From positions 235,415 through 299,414 of the forward strand of contig OMYA01000001.1 in assembly GCA_900315175.1 (NCBI GenBank): a stretch of 64,000 nt of DNA. The letters are read 5' to 3'. Shown piece after piece: positions 44,395-52,669 of the stretch. Source of the DNA: an uncultured Bacteroidales bacterium. Its GTDB lineage: Bacteria > Bacteroidota > Bacteroidia > Bacteroidales > F082. The notes under the pieces were generated by a model. The model saw only the letters and a program-made list of their open reading frames with translations, searched no databases and was not told the origin of the DNA. Position 1 is the stretch's first letter. The number at the start of each line of letters is the position of its first letter. A program made the position numbers and the translations under genes.

Positions 44395-44646
44395 ATGAAA
44401 AAGATATTATTTGTAATTGCATTGGTTATTACAATGGGCTTCGGCGCAAAAGCCCAAATTGGCCTTACCGACGCATTCTTCAACGACTGGGCACAGAGCG
44501 ACTTGATGCGCGACATCACACTCGTTAATCTTCCTAACGAGCACGGCCTCACCACCGATGTCCCCGGGGCCCCTCTCGGCAGCGGTCTGTTCATCCTCGG
44601 CGCCCTCGGCGCAGGATACGCATTGGCTCGCCGTAAAAGGGATTAG
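44395..44646 (+). CDS. Small secreted protein with PLGSG/TM/Arg-Lys C-terminal tail (module 1)
   Basis: An 83-residue protein with signal peptide MKKILFVIALVITMGFGAKA. The ATG at 44395 is chosen because the signal peptide starts there. The mature part is only about 40 residues (IGLTDAFFNDWAQSDLM) and ends PGAPLGSG, a hydrophobic stretch LFILGALGAGYALA and RRKRD. This tripartite tail has the architecture of sorting signals such as PEP-CTERM or PID-CTERM, but the exact motif is not one I can name. A near-identical tail occurs in the protein at 47270. Both follow giant T9SS proteins with related C termini, so a linked function is likely. Confidence 0.8.
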   Translation: MKKILFVIALVITMGFGAKAQIGLTDAFFNDWAQSDLMRDITLVNLPNEHGLTTDVPGAPLGSGLFILGALGAGYALARRKRD

Positions 44647-44796
44647 TTTACGGTTTACCGTTTACCGTTTATTGGCAGACACATCATCAACCGATACAAA
44701 AATCCAGTATCATAAAAAATTAGGGACGAAATCTTTCGTCCCTAATTTAAACGGTAAACAGTAAACAGTAAACAATAAACAGCAAACAGCAAGCAA
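44646..44796. repeat. TTTACCG-type heptamer repeats in inverted orientation
   Basis: GTTTACGGTTTACCGTTTACC at the left and TAAACGGTAAACAGTAAACAG at the right form inverted heptamer arrays around the terminator at 44717-44748. Confidence 0.75.
44717..44748. terminator. Bidirectional terminator
   Basis: A perfect 15-bp stem (AAATTAGGGACGAAA / TTTCGTCCCTAATTT) separates the PLGSG gene and the convergent EamA gene. Confidence 0.85.
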
Positions 44797-45693
44797 CTAC
44801 TCCGCCGCTCGGCTCTTATTCACTAAAACAACTCCAGTGAAAACGAGAACCGCAGCAGCAACCTTCTGCCATGTGAGATGGTCCATGCCTGTAACAATGC
44901 CCATCACAGTGGCGATAATGGGCTGCAAATAGCCGTATAGGCTGATGACCGTCGGACGTAACACCTTCTGCCCTACCGGAATAAGGAAATAAGCGACGAA
45001 GGTGGAGAAAAGAATCACAAAACCAAGCTCAAGAAGGTATCTCGCAGGCATAACCGCCATATTGAGACCCACCAACTCCTTGATATCGAACGGTATAGCG
45101 ACGACAGCCGAGAAGAGAAACATCCACTTCATGAAAGTGACAACGCTGTATTTCGTGATGAGCGGACGGAAAGCCCCAAGATACAAGGCAAAAAAGATGC
45201 AGTTGCCAATCATATAGACAATGCCCATGGGCTGAGTCTCGGTGACACCGCCGCCATCGACACGCACAGTGTTGAAAACCAAAAAGATGACACCCAAGAA
45301 ACTCAACGCCACACCGCCAGCTTTCTTCAAAGTGATAGGCTCTTTCAACACTATCGCCGCAATAAACATGGTGAAAATAGGCGTGAGCGGTGTGAGAATG
45401 CTGGTGTCGAAGGGCGTGGTCATGGTGCTCGCCTTCAAAAACGACCACTGCGTGAGGAAGAGACCGAGCATCGAGGCAAGAAAAATCTTCGGAAAGTCCT
45501 GTAAGTCGACCTTTTCCTTCGGCAGAAACAACGACGTCAGCCAGAAAAGCACAGCAGCACCTACCGCACGAAAACAAAACAAACCCATCGGCGATATCAA
45601 CGCCAACATCGACAAATCCCTGCAAATGATGATGTTGAAACCGAAAATCGTGTAGGCGATGAATGCTGAAATATGACCTAAAGACTTTTTCAT
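44797..45693 (-). CDS. EamA/DMT-family transporter
   Basis: A 298-residue protein with about ten hydrophobic helices in two repeats of five. The first repeat contains SPMGLFCFRAVGAAVLFWL and PFDTSILTPLTPIFTMFIAA with GVALSFLGVIFL; the second contains LELGFVILFSTFVAYFLIP and ending GVVLVNKS. Members export metabolites such as amino acids or nucleosides; the substrate is unknown. It stands alone between the two T9SS/PLGSG modules. Confidence 0.9.
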   Translation of the reverse strand: MKKSLGHISAFIAYTIFGFNIIICRDLSMLALISPMGLFCFRAVGAAVLFWLTSLFLPKEKVDLQDFPKIFLASMLGLFLTQWSFLKASTMTTPFDTSILTPLTPIFTMFIAAIVLKEPITLKKAGGVALSFLGVIFLVFNTVRVDGGGVTETQPMGIVYMIGNCIFFALYLGAFRPLITKYSVVTFMKWMFLFSAVVAIPFDIKELVGLNMAVMPARYLLELGFVILFSTFVAYFLIPVGQKVLRPTVISLYGYLQPIIATVMGIVTGMDHLTWQKVAAAVLVFTGVVLVNKSRAAE

Positions 45694-45721
45694 TGCGGGC
45701 GCAAAATTACAAAAAAAGTCG

Positions 45722-45803
45722 CCAGTCTTTAGTTTTTAGTCTTTAGTTTTTAGTTTTTTAAAATTATAGCAACTAAAGACTAACGACTAACGACTAAAAA
45801 CTG
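45722..45803. repeat. TTTAGTC-type heptamer arrays in inverted orientation
   Basis: TAGTCTTTAGTTTTTAGTC units on the left and ACTAAAGACTAACGACTAAC units on the right form an imperfect inverted array between the divergent EamA and CobW genes. Confidence 0.75.
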
Positions 45804-45812
45804 TATTTTTGC
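45804..45812 (+). promoter_or_regulatory. -7 promoter box of the CobW gene
   Basis: TATTTTTGC ends 27 nt before the ATG at 45840. The frame before that ATG would start only 3 nt after the box, so 45840 is the better start. Confidence 0.65.
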
Positions 45813-45839
45813 AAATTGAAAATTAAAATACATAGAAAT

Positions 45840-47066
45840 ATGAGTAGAAAAGAAACCCCGGTCCTACTTCTGACCGGTTATCTCGGAAGCGGAAAGACAA
45901 CATTGGTAAACCACATACTTTCGAACAAGAAAGGTATCAAATTCGCAGTGATAGTCAACGATATAGGTGAAGTAAACATCGATGCCGACCTCATCCAGAA
46001 AGGCGGCGTGGTGGGCAAGAAAGACGAGAGCCTCGTGGCACTGCAGAACGGCTGCATCTGCTGCACCCTGAAAATGGACCTCATCGAACAACTCAACGAC
46101 ATCATGAAGATGGCACGCTTCGACTATATCGTCATCGAGGCAAGCGGCATCTGCGAACCTGAGCCAATAGCACGCACCATCGCCGGAATACCTCAAATGG
46201 GCAAAGAATACACCCAGTTCGGCACCCCACGCCTCGACTGCATAGTGACAGTGGTCGACGCCCTCAGAATGAAAGACGAGTTCGGTTGCGGCGACAACCT
46301 CAAAAACGAAAACATCGACGAAGACGACATCGAAAACCTCGTCATCGAACAAATCGAGTTCTGCAACATGGTCATCCTGAATAAGGTGTCAGAAGTCGAA
46401 CCTAAAGAACTCGAACGCATCCGCCAAATTGTGAAAAACCTCTCCCCTGACGCCGAAATCCTCGAATGCGACTACGCTAACATCGACCTCGATAGAATCA
46501 TCGACACCTACATGTTCGACTATAACACCGTCTCTGGCTCAGCAGGCTGGATAAAAATCATAGAGAGTGCCTCTGTAGAGACGGATGAAAATCCGTCTCA
46601 TGATGATGATGACCATCATCATCATGAAGAGCATGAACATCATCACGAGCACGAGCATCATCACCACCATCATGACCATGAGGAAGAAGGCGAAGCTGAA
46701 GAATACGGCATCGGCACATACGTCTACTTCAACAGAAGACCTTTCGACACCCTGAAATTCAACGATTACGTGCTTAACAGCTGGCCTAAGAACATCATCC
46801 GCTGCAAAGGACTGTGCTACTTCGCCGACAACCAGGACATGTCGTACATCTTCGAGACGGCAGGCAAGCAGAAGAAACTCTCTGAGGCAGGCTATTGGTT
46901 CGCCACCGCAAGCGAGGAAGAACTGCGCCAGTTCGCCGAACGCGACCCGAGCATCCTCAAAGACTGGGACGAAGAATATGGCGACCGCATGGAAAAAATC
47001 GTTTTCATCGGACAAAAACTCGACAAAGAAGCAATAAAACAAGCCCTCGACAGCTGCCTGTTTTAA
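45840..47066 (+). CDS. CobW/ZNG1-family GTP-binding metallochaperone with His-rich linker
   Basis: A 408-residue GTPase. Walker A is GYLGSGKTTLVNHIL (about residues 13-27), the metal-binding CxCC motif is NGCICCTLK (about 74-82), and EASGICEP and VILNKVSEVEP follow. A Asp/His-rich stretch (about 255-285, DDDDHHHHEEHEHHHE) separates the GTPase from the C-terminal domain (GIGTYVYFNRRPFDTLKF). Members insert zinc or other metals into client proteins. Codons 246-254 (VETDENPSH) derive from a family B palindrome, just before the His run. Metal specificity is not known. Confidence 0.9.
   Translation: MSRKETPVLLLTGYLGSGKTTLVNHILSNKKGIKFAVIVNDIGEVNIDADLIQKGGVVGKKDESLVALQNGCICCTLKMDLIEQLNDIMKMARFDYIVIEASGICEPEPIARTIAGIPQMGKEYTQFGTPRLDCIVTVVDALRMKDEFGCGDNLKNENIDEDDIENLVIEQIEFCNMVILNKVSEVEPKELERIRQIVKNLSPDAEILECDYANIDLDRIIDTYMFDYNTVSGSAGWIKIIESASVETDENPSHDDDDHHHHEEHEHHHEHEHHHHHHDHEEEGEAEEYGIGTYVYFNRRPFDTLKFNDYVLNSWPKNIIRCKGLCYFADNQDMSYIFETAGKQKKLSEAGYWFATASEEELRQFAERDPSILKDWDEEYGDRMEKIVFIGQKLDKEAIKQALDSCLF
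46575..46600. repeat. Family B palindrome inside the CobW gene
   Basis: GTAGAGACGGAT-GAAA-ATCCGTCTCA is a 10-bp stem in frame directly before the His-rich codons. Confidence 0.78.
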
Positions 47067-47095
47067 TTAACATAACAATGTTTGGAGAAAAAAAA

Positions 47096-47120
47096 GTTCC
47101 CCGTTATCACAACGGGGAAC
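47096..47120 (-). terminator. Terminator of the minus-strand module 2
   Basis: GTTCCCCGTT-ATCAC-AACGGGGAAC is a perfect 10-bp stem. On the minus strand it is followed by eight T, so it ends transcripts from the PLGSG gene at 47270. It would also fold in the CobW transcript. Confidence 0.8.
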
Positions 47121-47172
47121 CTGAACAAAACTAAACATGATAAAACTACATTCCTGTAGCTTTGGGGTTATT

Positions 47173-47263
47173 GTCATTTCGAGCGAAACGAAGTGGAGTC
47201 GAGAAATCCTTATTTTTCGGGAACAACCGAGTAAAAGGATTTCTCCACTCCGGTCGAAATGAC
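47173..47263. repeat. Palindromic repeat family A downstream of PLGSG gene (module 2)
   Basis: GTCATTTCGAGCGAAACGAA to CGGTCGAAATGAC; full element 6 nt after the stop of the small gene. Confidence 0.88.
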
Positions 47264-47269
47264 ATCTTA

Positions 47270-47527
47270 TTATTTCTTTCTCTTCCTAGCCACAGCATAT
47301 CCCGCGCCAAGGGCAGTGAGGACCAACAATCCGCTGCCGAGAGGAGCCGGGACATCACCGTCAATCGTTCCCAAACCACCCGACGGAAGCGTGAGAGCCA
47401 ATGCGCTTCTCCAGGTATCATTACTGACTGAGCCCCATTCGGTGACGAAAGCGTCGTTCTTGCCTTGGGCGTTTGCTGTTAAACCAAGTGTCAAAACTAT
47501 AGCGATTGCAAATATTATCTTTTTCAT
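47270..47527 (-). CDS. Small secreted protein with PLGSG/TM/Arg-Lys C-terminal tail (module 2)
   Basis: An 85-residue protein with signal peptide MKKIIFAIAIVLTLGLTANA. The mature part has NDAFVTEWGSVSNDTW (compare TDAFFNDW in the module 1 protein), LTLPSGGLGTIDGDVPA, then PLGSG, hydrophobic LLVLTALGAGYAVA and RKRKK. The two small proteins align over their full length. It lies 20 nt downstream of the giant gene at 47548 in the same direction. No catalytic function is expected; a sorting, anchoring or structural role is inferred. Confidence 0.8.
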   Translation of the reverse strand: MKKIIFAIAIVLTLGLTANAQGKNDAFVTEWGSVSNDTWRSALALTLPSGGLGTIDGDVPAPLGSGLLVLTALGAGYAVARKRKK

Positions 47528-47547
47528 CTTATTATCCTCCTATCATT

Positions 47548-50500
47548 TTATTTAACAACTATTTTCTGTGTCTTATCATTTAATCTGAAAACATAGACAC
47601 CACTTAATTGTAAGTTGATCGTTTCAACTCCACTGACGTATTGTGTTGAAACCCTTCTTCCCATCATATCGAATATCTGCAATTCGCCTTCGCCGTTGAC
47701 GATGATATCGTTACCGCTTTGATAAGCGAAAACTGAACTCTCCGGACTCTCAGAACCGGCTGAATACTCAAGGCGCACGATAAATCTGTTTTCTGCGTCG
47801 CTCGGACTTGCAATGAAGCTGTATTCGCCTTCGAGGAGCATATCCACATCCTCACCAGTGAGGCGGTCGATGACGTGGAGATAGCTGTATGTGCCAGTTG
47901 CCTTATAGCTCAATGTGTACTTACCGGTTGTCATTGCCTTGAAGTTAAGGTTGAATGACTTGGTGTCGTCGCTCATCGTGGCGATAGCGAAGTTTTGCTT
48001 GTCTTTAGGGATATAAAGCATCGGGATGTCGGCATTGCGGTGGTCGATTTTGTTAAGGCCGTAGCCTTTGTCGAACAAGGCAAAAGCCGCATCTTCATAC
48101 TGGCTGTTGGCAACAATAAATTTCAAATAATCATGATTTGTTCTTGATTTGCTTCCGCCTGTTGGCTTTGTTATCCTTGCTGTAACGCCGGCTTTGTCAA
48201 TCTGTACGAGGAAGCCTTGTGCCGGTGCGATGGTTGCGGCGACGTCAGCCGACCAAGCGCCAGCATTTGACAGGACATAGCCGCCAGTAAGCGTACCTTC
48301 GTTGTTAACCGTCACGTCACTCATAGTGATATTTTGCGGGTATGGGTTTCCGATAAGGTTAAAGCCCAGCAAACTCGGTTCAGTTGACGCATACGACAAG
48401 TCTTTTTCGTAATAAGTCGCTTGATTGTTGTTTCCTGCGAAATGAAGTTCGGCACCATTGTTACGGTAAAGGTATCCTTGACCCACATTAAGGTCAAATC
48501 CGTGTTTCTTATAGTTTCTCCAATAATGTGATGGCTCATCATAATAGAAGAAATCGTATTGTTCTGGTGCAAGGATGAGGTTTTCAACACTTTCATGTTC
48601 CAGGAATGTATTTGACGAAGTATGCACCGGTGTTGATATGGTGTACCATCCGCCATCTTTTGTCGCACTTGTAATGTTCTTCTTATAAGTGAGAGGTATA
48701 CAACTATTAGTAATAAGCTGGCCGCCGTCTTCGATGACGAGGTTGGCAGGATCATCACATGAAACTGTTCCGGTTAAAGTTACCGTAGCGCCATCGCTAA
48801 CAGTGATTTTGTTAGATGGTGTAATTGTTACATCATTAATGGTAACATCCTCATCATATGTTGTAGGACTGTATGGATGGATATCGGTGTCGTTGTCTTT
48901 TTTGAAAAGATAAACAGCTGATTGTTCTGCCTTATAACATGTGAAACGTTTAGGATTAGCTGAAGAATTAAAACTAAGTAAATTCCTAGCATCATTTCCT
49001 GTAAAATTTGCAGTAATGATTGCTTTATCATTTTCTCCCCAAGCAATTGTCCATTGACTTGTATTACCAATTGTGCTTATGACATTAATGCTATTATTAT
49101 TCGTTCCTCCATTGGCATTCAAATAATGCGTGTTTTTTTGTGATTCATCATAAATAGTATATAATAATGATTCAGATGATACAGGACCACTAATAACAAA
49201 TTCTTGTAATCCAGCCTGAATCACCTGGCCATCAACCGTTATTCCATCGGTAATCACATCGGCATCTCTATATGTGTTAGAACCAGTTTGAGCCCCCATA
49301 GACCAAGCCCCATTATTGGTTGTTCCAACCATGATATAATGAGCTCCCGGAGTTATTTCTGAAACACTTGTTACCAATGTATAAGTAGGTATATTGGACC
49401 ATTGTGCATATAATGTTGTATTTTCAGTGATTTCAAATGTATCATTGGCTTCATACCATTGTCCTGAAGCATCTGCTTTTGTATTCCATTTGTAGAAAAC
49501 TTTTCCAGTTGGAGCTGTGAAACCATTCGCAAGCACAGTTACTGTTGAGCCATAGGCATACGGACTATCTCCATCTGACATTGTACCAGATGCTCCTTCA
49601 TCATTTTTATTATATGTTACTGTACATGGCAATGCTGCTTGGGTAACAGTAATAACATTAGAATAATATGTGATTTCATCATACACAGCCGATACACGCA
49701 TATAAACTGTGCGGGCAACACCTATGTTAGCATTAGCAGAGTAGTCAATTTCTGTTTTATCGCTTTCATTTAAACTCGCAGAAAACCAATCACCACCAAA
49801 AGCTTCGGTACATTCCAAATCATTGTATAAAGCAACTTCCGCATTAGAATATCCCGATGGCATATTGTTATACGAAGCTGTAGCTGTTTTATCTCCTGAT
49901 TCTGTATAAACCAGATTAAGGGCATTGTTTGAGATATCATCGCCGCTAACAACGATATTAGGAGTAGATGCTGATGTCCATTTAGCATACAATGTATAAT
50001 CTTGAGCAATATTGTTAATAGTTGCACCTTCAGCATAATCAGTACCCTCTCCATCTGTTTGAGTATTCCATCCGCTAAACATAAAACCTGTTCTAACTAA
50101 AGAACCAGTATTATTAGCTACTGTAGCATCGGAACCTGCATCATGTGTGGTAGCATCTGGCACAGAACCCTTTGTTGCTCCGTTTGCATCATAAGTGATA
50201 GTGTAGGTTGTTGTGTAGAATTTTATTTCCACATCATCAATTCTCCAGTTACCAGAAGTATTTGTAGCTTCAAATAGTAATCCAAAATATCCAGAACAAG
50301 AATTAAACTCAAAATTCACATAACTACCGTTGTCAATACTAGCACCCTGCGAGCCAGATATCAATGACATTTGAGAAAACGCGTTGTTATCTGATGAGTA
50401 TACAAGATAAACTTTAGTGTCACTATCATTACTGCCTCCATTATGTTTGTATGATATTTTACTTATGTTTGATATTGAAGTCGTAGTAACAAACGCAGAA

Positions 50501-50805
50501 GCAGTTTGCGACGATGTTACAGGACTAACTGCATATTTTGAATATGTATCACCTAATTTGCAATTTGATCTTTGTTTTGAACTAGTTCCTACCGACTTGT
50601 TGTTTCCCCCAAATGTAATGACATATCCCCTATTTTCAATGGTTGCAGTATAAGTTGTATAACCACTATTATTAACAACATCTCCTGATTCAATTGTAAA
50701 TAGTTCTGTGTAACCTTTACTTTGTCCGACCATTTTTTCTGGTAGGTAAATCATCCCTAGCAGCATCCCCAATGCCGCAATTAAGAAAGTAATTTTTCTT
50801 CTCAT
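47548..50805 (-). CDS. Large T9SS-secreted multidomain surface protein (module 2)
   Basis: A 1085-residue protein with signal peptide MRRKITFLIAALGMLLGM. It has an N-terminal jelly-roll-like domain (about 30-200, NWRIDDVEIKFY), an InlB/Flg_new-type repeat (about 203-275, YTITYDANGATKGSVPD), an Ig-like domain (about 280-390), a second InlB-type repeat (about 393-470, GKVFYKWNTKADASG), then a middle beta domain and a C-terminal region from about 690 shared with the protein at 39663 (GGWYTISTPV, LGFNLIGNPYPQNI, HRNADIPMLYIPKDKQN, YLHVIDRLTGEDVDML). It ends with LQIFDMMGRRVSTQ to QKIVVK, a T9SS-type tail. A leader of about 330 nt precedes the ATG. Confidence 0.88.
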   Translation of the reverse strand: MRRKITFLIAALGMLLGMIYLPEKMVGQSKGYTELFTIESGDVVNNSGYTTYTATIENRGYVITFGGNNKSVGTSSKQRSNCKLGDTYSKYAVSPVTSSQTASAFVTTTSISNISKISYKHNGGSNDSDTKVYLVYSSDNNAFSQMSLISGSQGASIDNGSYVNFEFNSCSGYFGLLFEATNTSGNWRIDDVEIKFYTTTYTITYDANGATKGSVPDATTHDAGSDATVANNTGSLVRTGFMFSGWNTQTDGEGTDYAEGATINNIAQDYTLYAKWTSASTPNIVVSGDDISNNALNLVYTESGDKTATASYNNMPSGYSNAEVALYNDLECTEAFGGDWFSASLNESDKTEIDYSANANIGVARTVYMRVSAVYDEITYYSNVITVTQAALPCTVTYNKNDEGASGTMSDGDSPYAYGSTVTVLANGFTAPTGKVFYKWNTKADASGQWYEANDTFEITENTTLYAQWSNIPTYTLVTSVSEITPGAHYIMVGTTNNGAWSMGAQTGSNTYRDADVITDGITVDGQVIQAGLQEFVISGPVSSESLLYTIYDESQKNTHYLNANGGTNNNSINVISTIGNTSQWTIAWGENDKAIITANFTGNDARNLLSFNSSANPKRFTCYKAEQSAVYLFKKDNDTDIHPYSPTTYDEDVTINDVTITPSNKITVSDGATVTLTGTVSCDDPANLVIEDGGQLITNSCIPLTYKKNITSATKDGGWYTISTPVHTSSNTFLEHESVENLILAPEQYDFFYYDEPSHYWRNYKKHGFDLNVGQGYLYRNNGAELHFAGNNNQATYYEKDLSYASTEPSLLGFNLIGNPYPQNITMSDVTVNNEGTLTGGYVLSNAGAWSADVAATIAPAQGFLVQIDKAGVTARITKPTGGSKSRTNHDYLKFIVANSQYEDAAFALFDKGYGLNKIDHRNADIPMLYIPKDKQNFAIATMSDDTKSFNLNFKAMTTGKYTLSYKATGTYSYLHVIDRLTGEDVDMLLEGEYSFIASPSDAENRFIVRLEYSAGSESPESSVFAYQSGNDIIVNGEGELQIFDMMGRRVSTQYVSGVETINLQLSGVYVFRLNDKTQKIVVK

Positions 50806-51199
50806 TTTCTTTGTTTTAATTGGTTAAATTTGTTTTTATATTTTTTGAAATCTTTCCACCTCGCCTGTCCGCGCCGACCGAAACGACTCGGATTCGCTAA
50901 AAAGGCGTTCGCCGTTCCGCTTGCGCCCACCAACCTGTCAAGGGTACCCCTACCCTCTGTATCTGATAAGCACGAAACAACTCACGCCAAAATGCGCGAG
51001 CTTTTCGCTGTCTTATTCCGATACATTGTAAGATTTGGGGTAATTTTGACAAGCGGAACAAAAGCGTAAAGCTCTGTATCTTAATACTTTACATCAATCA
51101 TCTTTTCATAATAAATACGTTTTACGATGTATAATCTCGAAGTGCAAAGATAATACTTATTTTTAAATAAGGTGATAAAAACTTTGAATTTTTCACATG
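50806..51199 (-). other. Long 5' leader of the module 2 giant gene
   Basis: A minus-strand box TATCTTTGC at 51144-51152 would give a leader of about 330 nt. The leader is less A/T-rich than its surroundings, contains GGGTACCC (50942-50949), several GC-rich inverted segments, and a 14-codon ORF at 50982-51026 (MYRNKTAKSSRILA). No known riboswitch is recognised. Confidence 0.5.
51144..51152 (-). promoter_or_regulatory. Possible -7 box of the module 2 leader
   Basis: TATCTTTGC on the minus strand; the -33 element is weak. Confidence 0.5.
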
Positions 51200-52582
51200 T
51201 TATTTTCTCATCTCTTTCACGGCAAACGGCAACGTCAACAGAAATGTCATAGCGTCGGCGACGGCTTGCGTCATCTCAACACCCTGAAGCCCGATGAAAA
51301 GAGGCAGAATCATAATGGTGGGAATGAAGAAAATGCCCTGCCGCCCCATCGATAACAGCGTGGCTATGAACGTCTTACGCGTGGTCTGATACATCATGTT
51401 GGTCACCGTGCTCAACCCTATGAGCGGAAACGAGATGCACTGCCACCTCAACACCCGCGTCCCTATTCTTACCAACTCCGCGTCCTCACTGCGGAAAAAC
51501 CTGATGAGGTCCGGAGCGAAGATGGCAAAGGCTATCGACATCACTATCAGGATGACAGTGGCGAGCTTTGTGGTGAAGATGTACGACTTGCGCACCCTCT
51601 CATGCAGCCCGGCACCATGGTTGAAACCGCAGACAGGCTGAAAGCCCTGCCCCACTCCAAGAATGATGGAGAAGGCAAACATCATGATACGCGACACTAT
51701 CGCAAACGCCGCAATGGCACTCGCCTCGGTGCCAGGAACAGCATAAAAAGCCGCATAACGGTTCAACATTATGGTGCTGATGCACACAAAGACATGACGG
51801 CACAACGATGGCATACCGCCGTTGAAGATGTCGATATAACTTCGCAATGTTGGAGTGAAATTACGGAATCTTATATGCACGTTGCCGCTTTTCTCCGTGC
51901 CGAGAAGCAGGATAAGCCACCCCACCATCTGGCTGATGCAGGTGGCAAGCGAGGCACCCGTAACACCCATGTCGAGCACATAAATCAACAGCGCATCGAG
52001 GATGATGTTCAACACCGCACCGGTGGCAATCCCCACCATGGCATAACGCGCGTTGCCCTGCAGCCTCAGCTGGTTGTTAAGCGTCAGCGACGACATCATG
52101 AAAGGCGTTCCGATAAGGATAAACGTCAGATAATCATTGGAATACGGCACTATGTCGGGAGTGGCACCCATCATTCGCGAAAGCGGAGAGAGGAAGAAAA
52201 GTCCTATTATCGCCGCTATGGTGCCAATCCCCATCGACGAGAGGAAACCCGTCGCCGCCATCTTCTCTGCCTCACCGTATCTCTTCGCGCCAAGCGCCGT
52301 CGAGATGTAATTTCCCGAACCATGACCGAAGAAAAATCCCACCGCGTTGATGAATGTCATGTAGGCAAACGACACCCCCACCCCAGCAGTAGCCTCAGTG
52401 GAGATATGCCCCACAAAAAACGCGTCGATGATGTTGTAAAGAGCCGTCACCATCATGGAGATGATAGTAGGAACTGCCATCTTCATAACCAGCTGACGCA
52501 CAGGACTTTCCGTCATCATAACATAACGTGCACTGCGCTGCTGCTCGTCCTCCTCGCGTGTCGACCCAAAAATATGCTTCAT
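51200..52582 (-). CDS. MATE-family efflux transporter
   Basis: A 460-residue protein. The start is ATG 52582 (MKHIFGSTREEDEQQ); the frame open further upstream runs into the divergent ricT gene. About twelve hydrophobic helices are visible, e.g. MAVPTIISMMVTALYNIIDA and GVSFAYMTFINAVGFFFGHG in the first half and AFAIVSRIMMFAFSIILGVG with GFQPVCGFNHGAG in the second, the MATE hallmark. It exports drugs or other organic cations in exchange for Na+ or H+. A box TATTTTTGC ends 3 nt before the ATG, so the mRNA may have almost no leader, or translation may start at MMTESPVRQ (52519). Confidence 0.92.
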   Translation of the reverse strand: MKHIFGSTREEDEQQRSARYVMMTESPVRQLVMKMAVPTIISMMVTALYNIIDAFFVGHISTEATAGVGVSFAYMTFINAVGFFFGHGSGNYISTALGAKRYGEAEKMAATGFLSSMGIGTIAAIIGLFFLSPLSRMMGATPDIVPYSNDYLTFILIGTPFMMSSLTLNNQLRLQGNARYAMVGIATGAVLNIILDALLIYVLDMGVTGASLATCISQMVGWLILLLGTEKSGNVHIRFRNFTPTLRSYIDIFNGGMPSLCRHVFVCISTIMLNRYAAFYAVPGTEASAIAAFAIVSRIMMFAFSIILGVGQGFQPVCGFNHGAGLHERVRKSYIFTTKLATVILIVMSIAFAIFAPDLIRFFRSEDAELVRIGTRVLRWQCISFPLIGLSTVTNMMYQTTRKTFIATLLSMGRQGIFFIPTIMILPLFIGLQGVEMTQAVADAMTFLLTLPFAVKEMRK

Positions 52583-52585
52583 TCC

Positions 52586-52594
52586 GCAAAAATA
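52586..52594 (-). promoter_or_regulatory. -7 promoter box of the MATE gene
   Basis: TATTTTTGC ends 3 nt upstream of the chosen ATG. Confidence 0.55.
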
Positions 52595-52626
52595 CAAAAA
52601 ATAAAAGTTCGTAATATAATTTTCCT

Positions 52627-52635
52627 TATCTTTGC
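52627..52635 (+). promoter_or_regulatory. -7 promoter box of ricT
   Basis: TATCTTTGC lies 34 nt before the ATG at 52670. A second box, TATTTTTGC (52657-52665), lies just 4 nt before the same ATG. Confidence 0.65.
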
Positions 52636-52669
52636 AGGTTAATAATATAGATTGGATATTTTTGCATTT

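Noticed and set aside
51602..52642. ORF of 346 codons opposite the MATE gene
   Set aside because: It is His/Arg-rich with no membrane or domain pattern, whereas the other strand encodes a standard MATE transporter.
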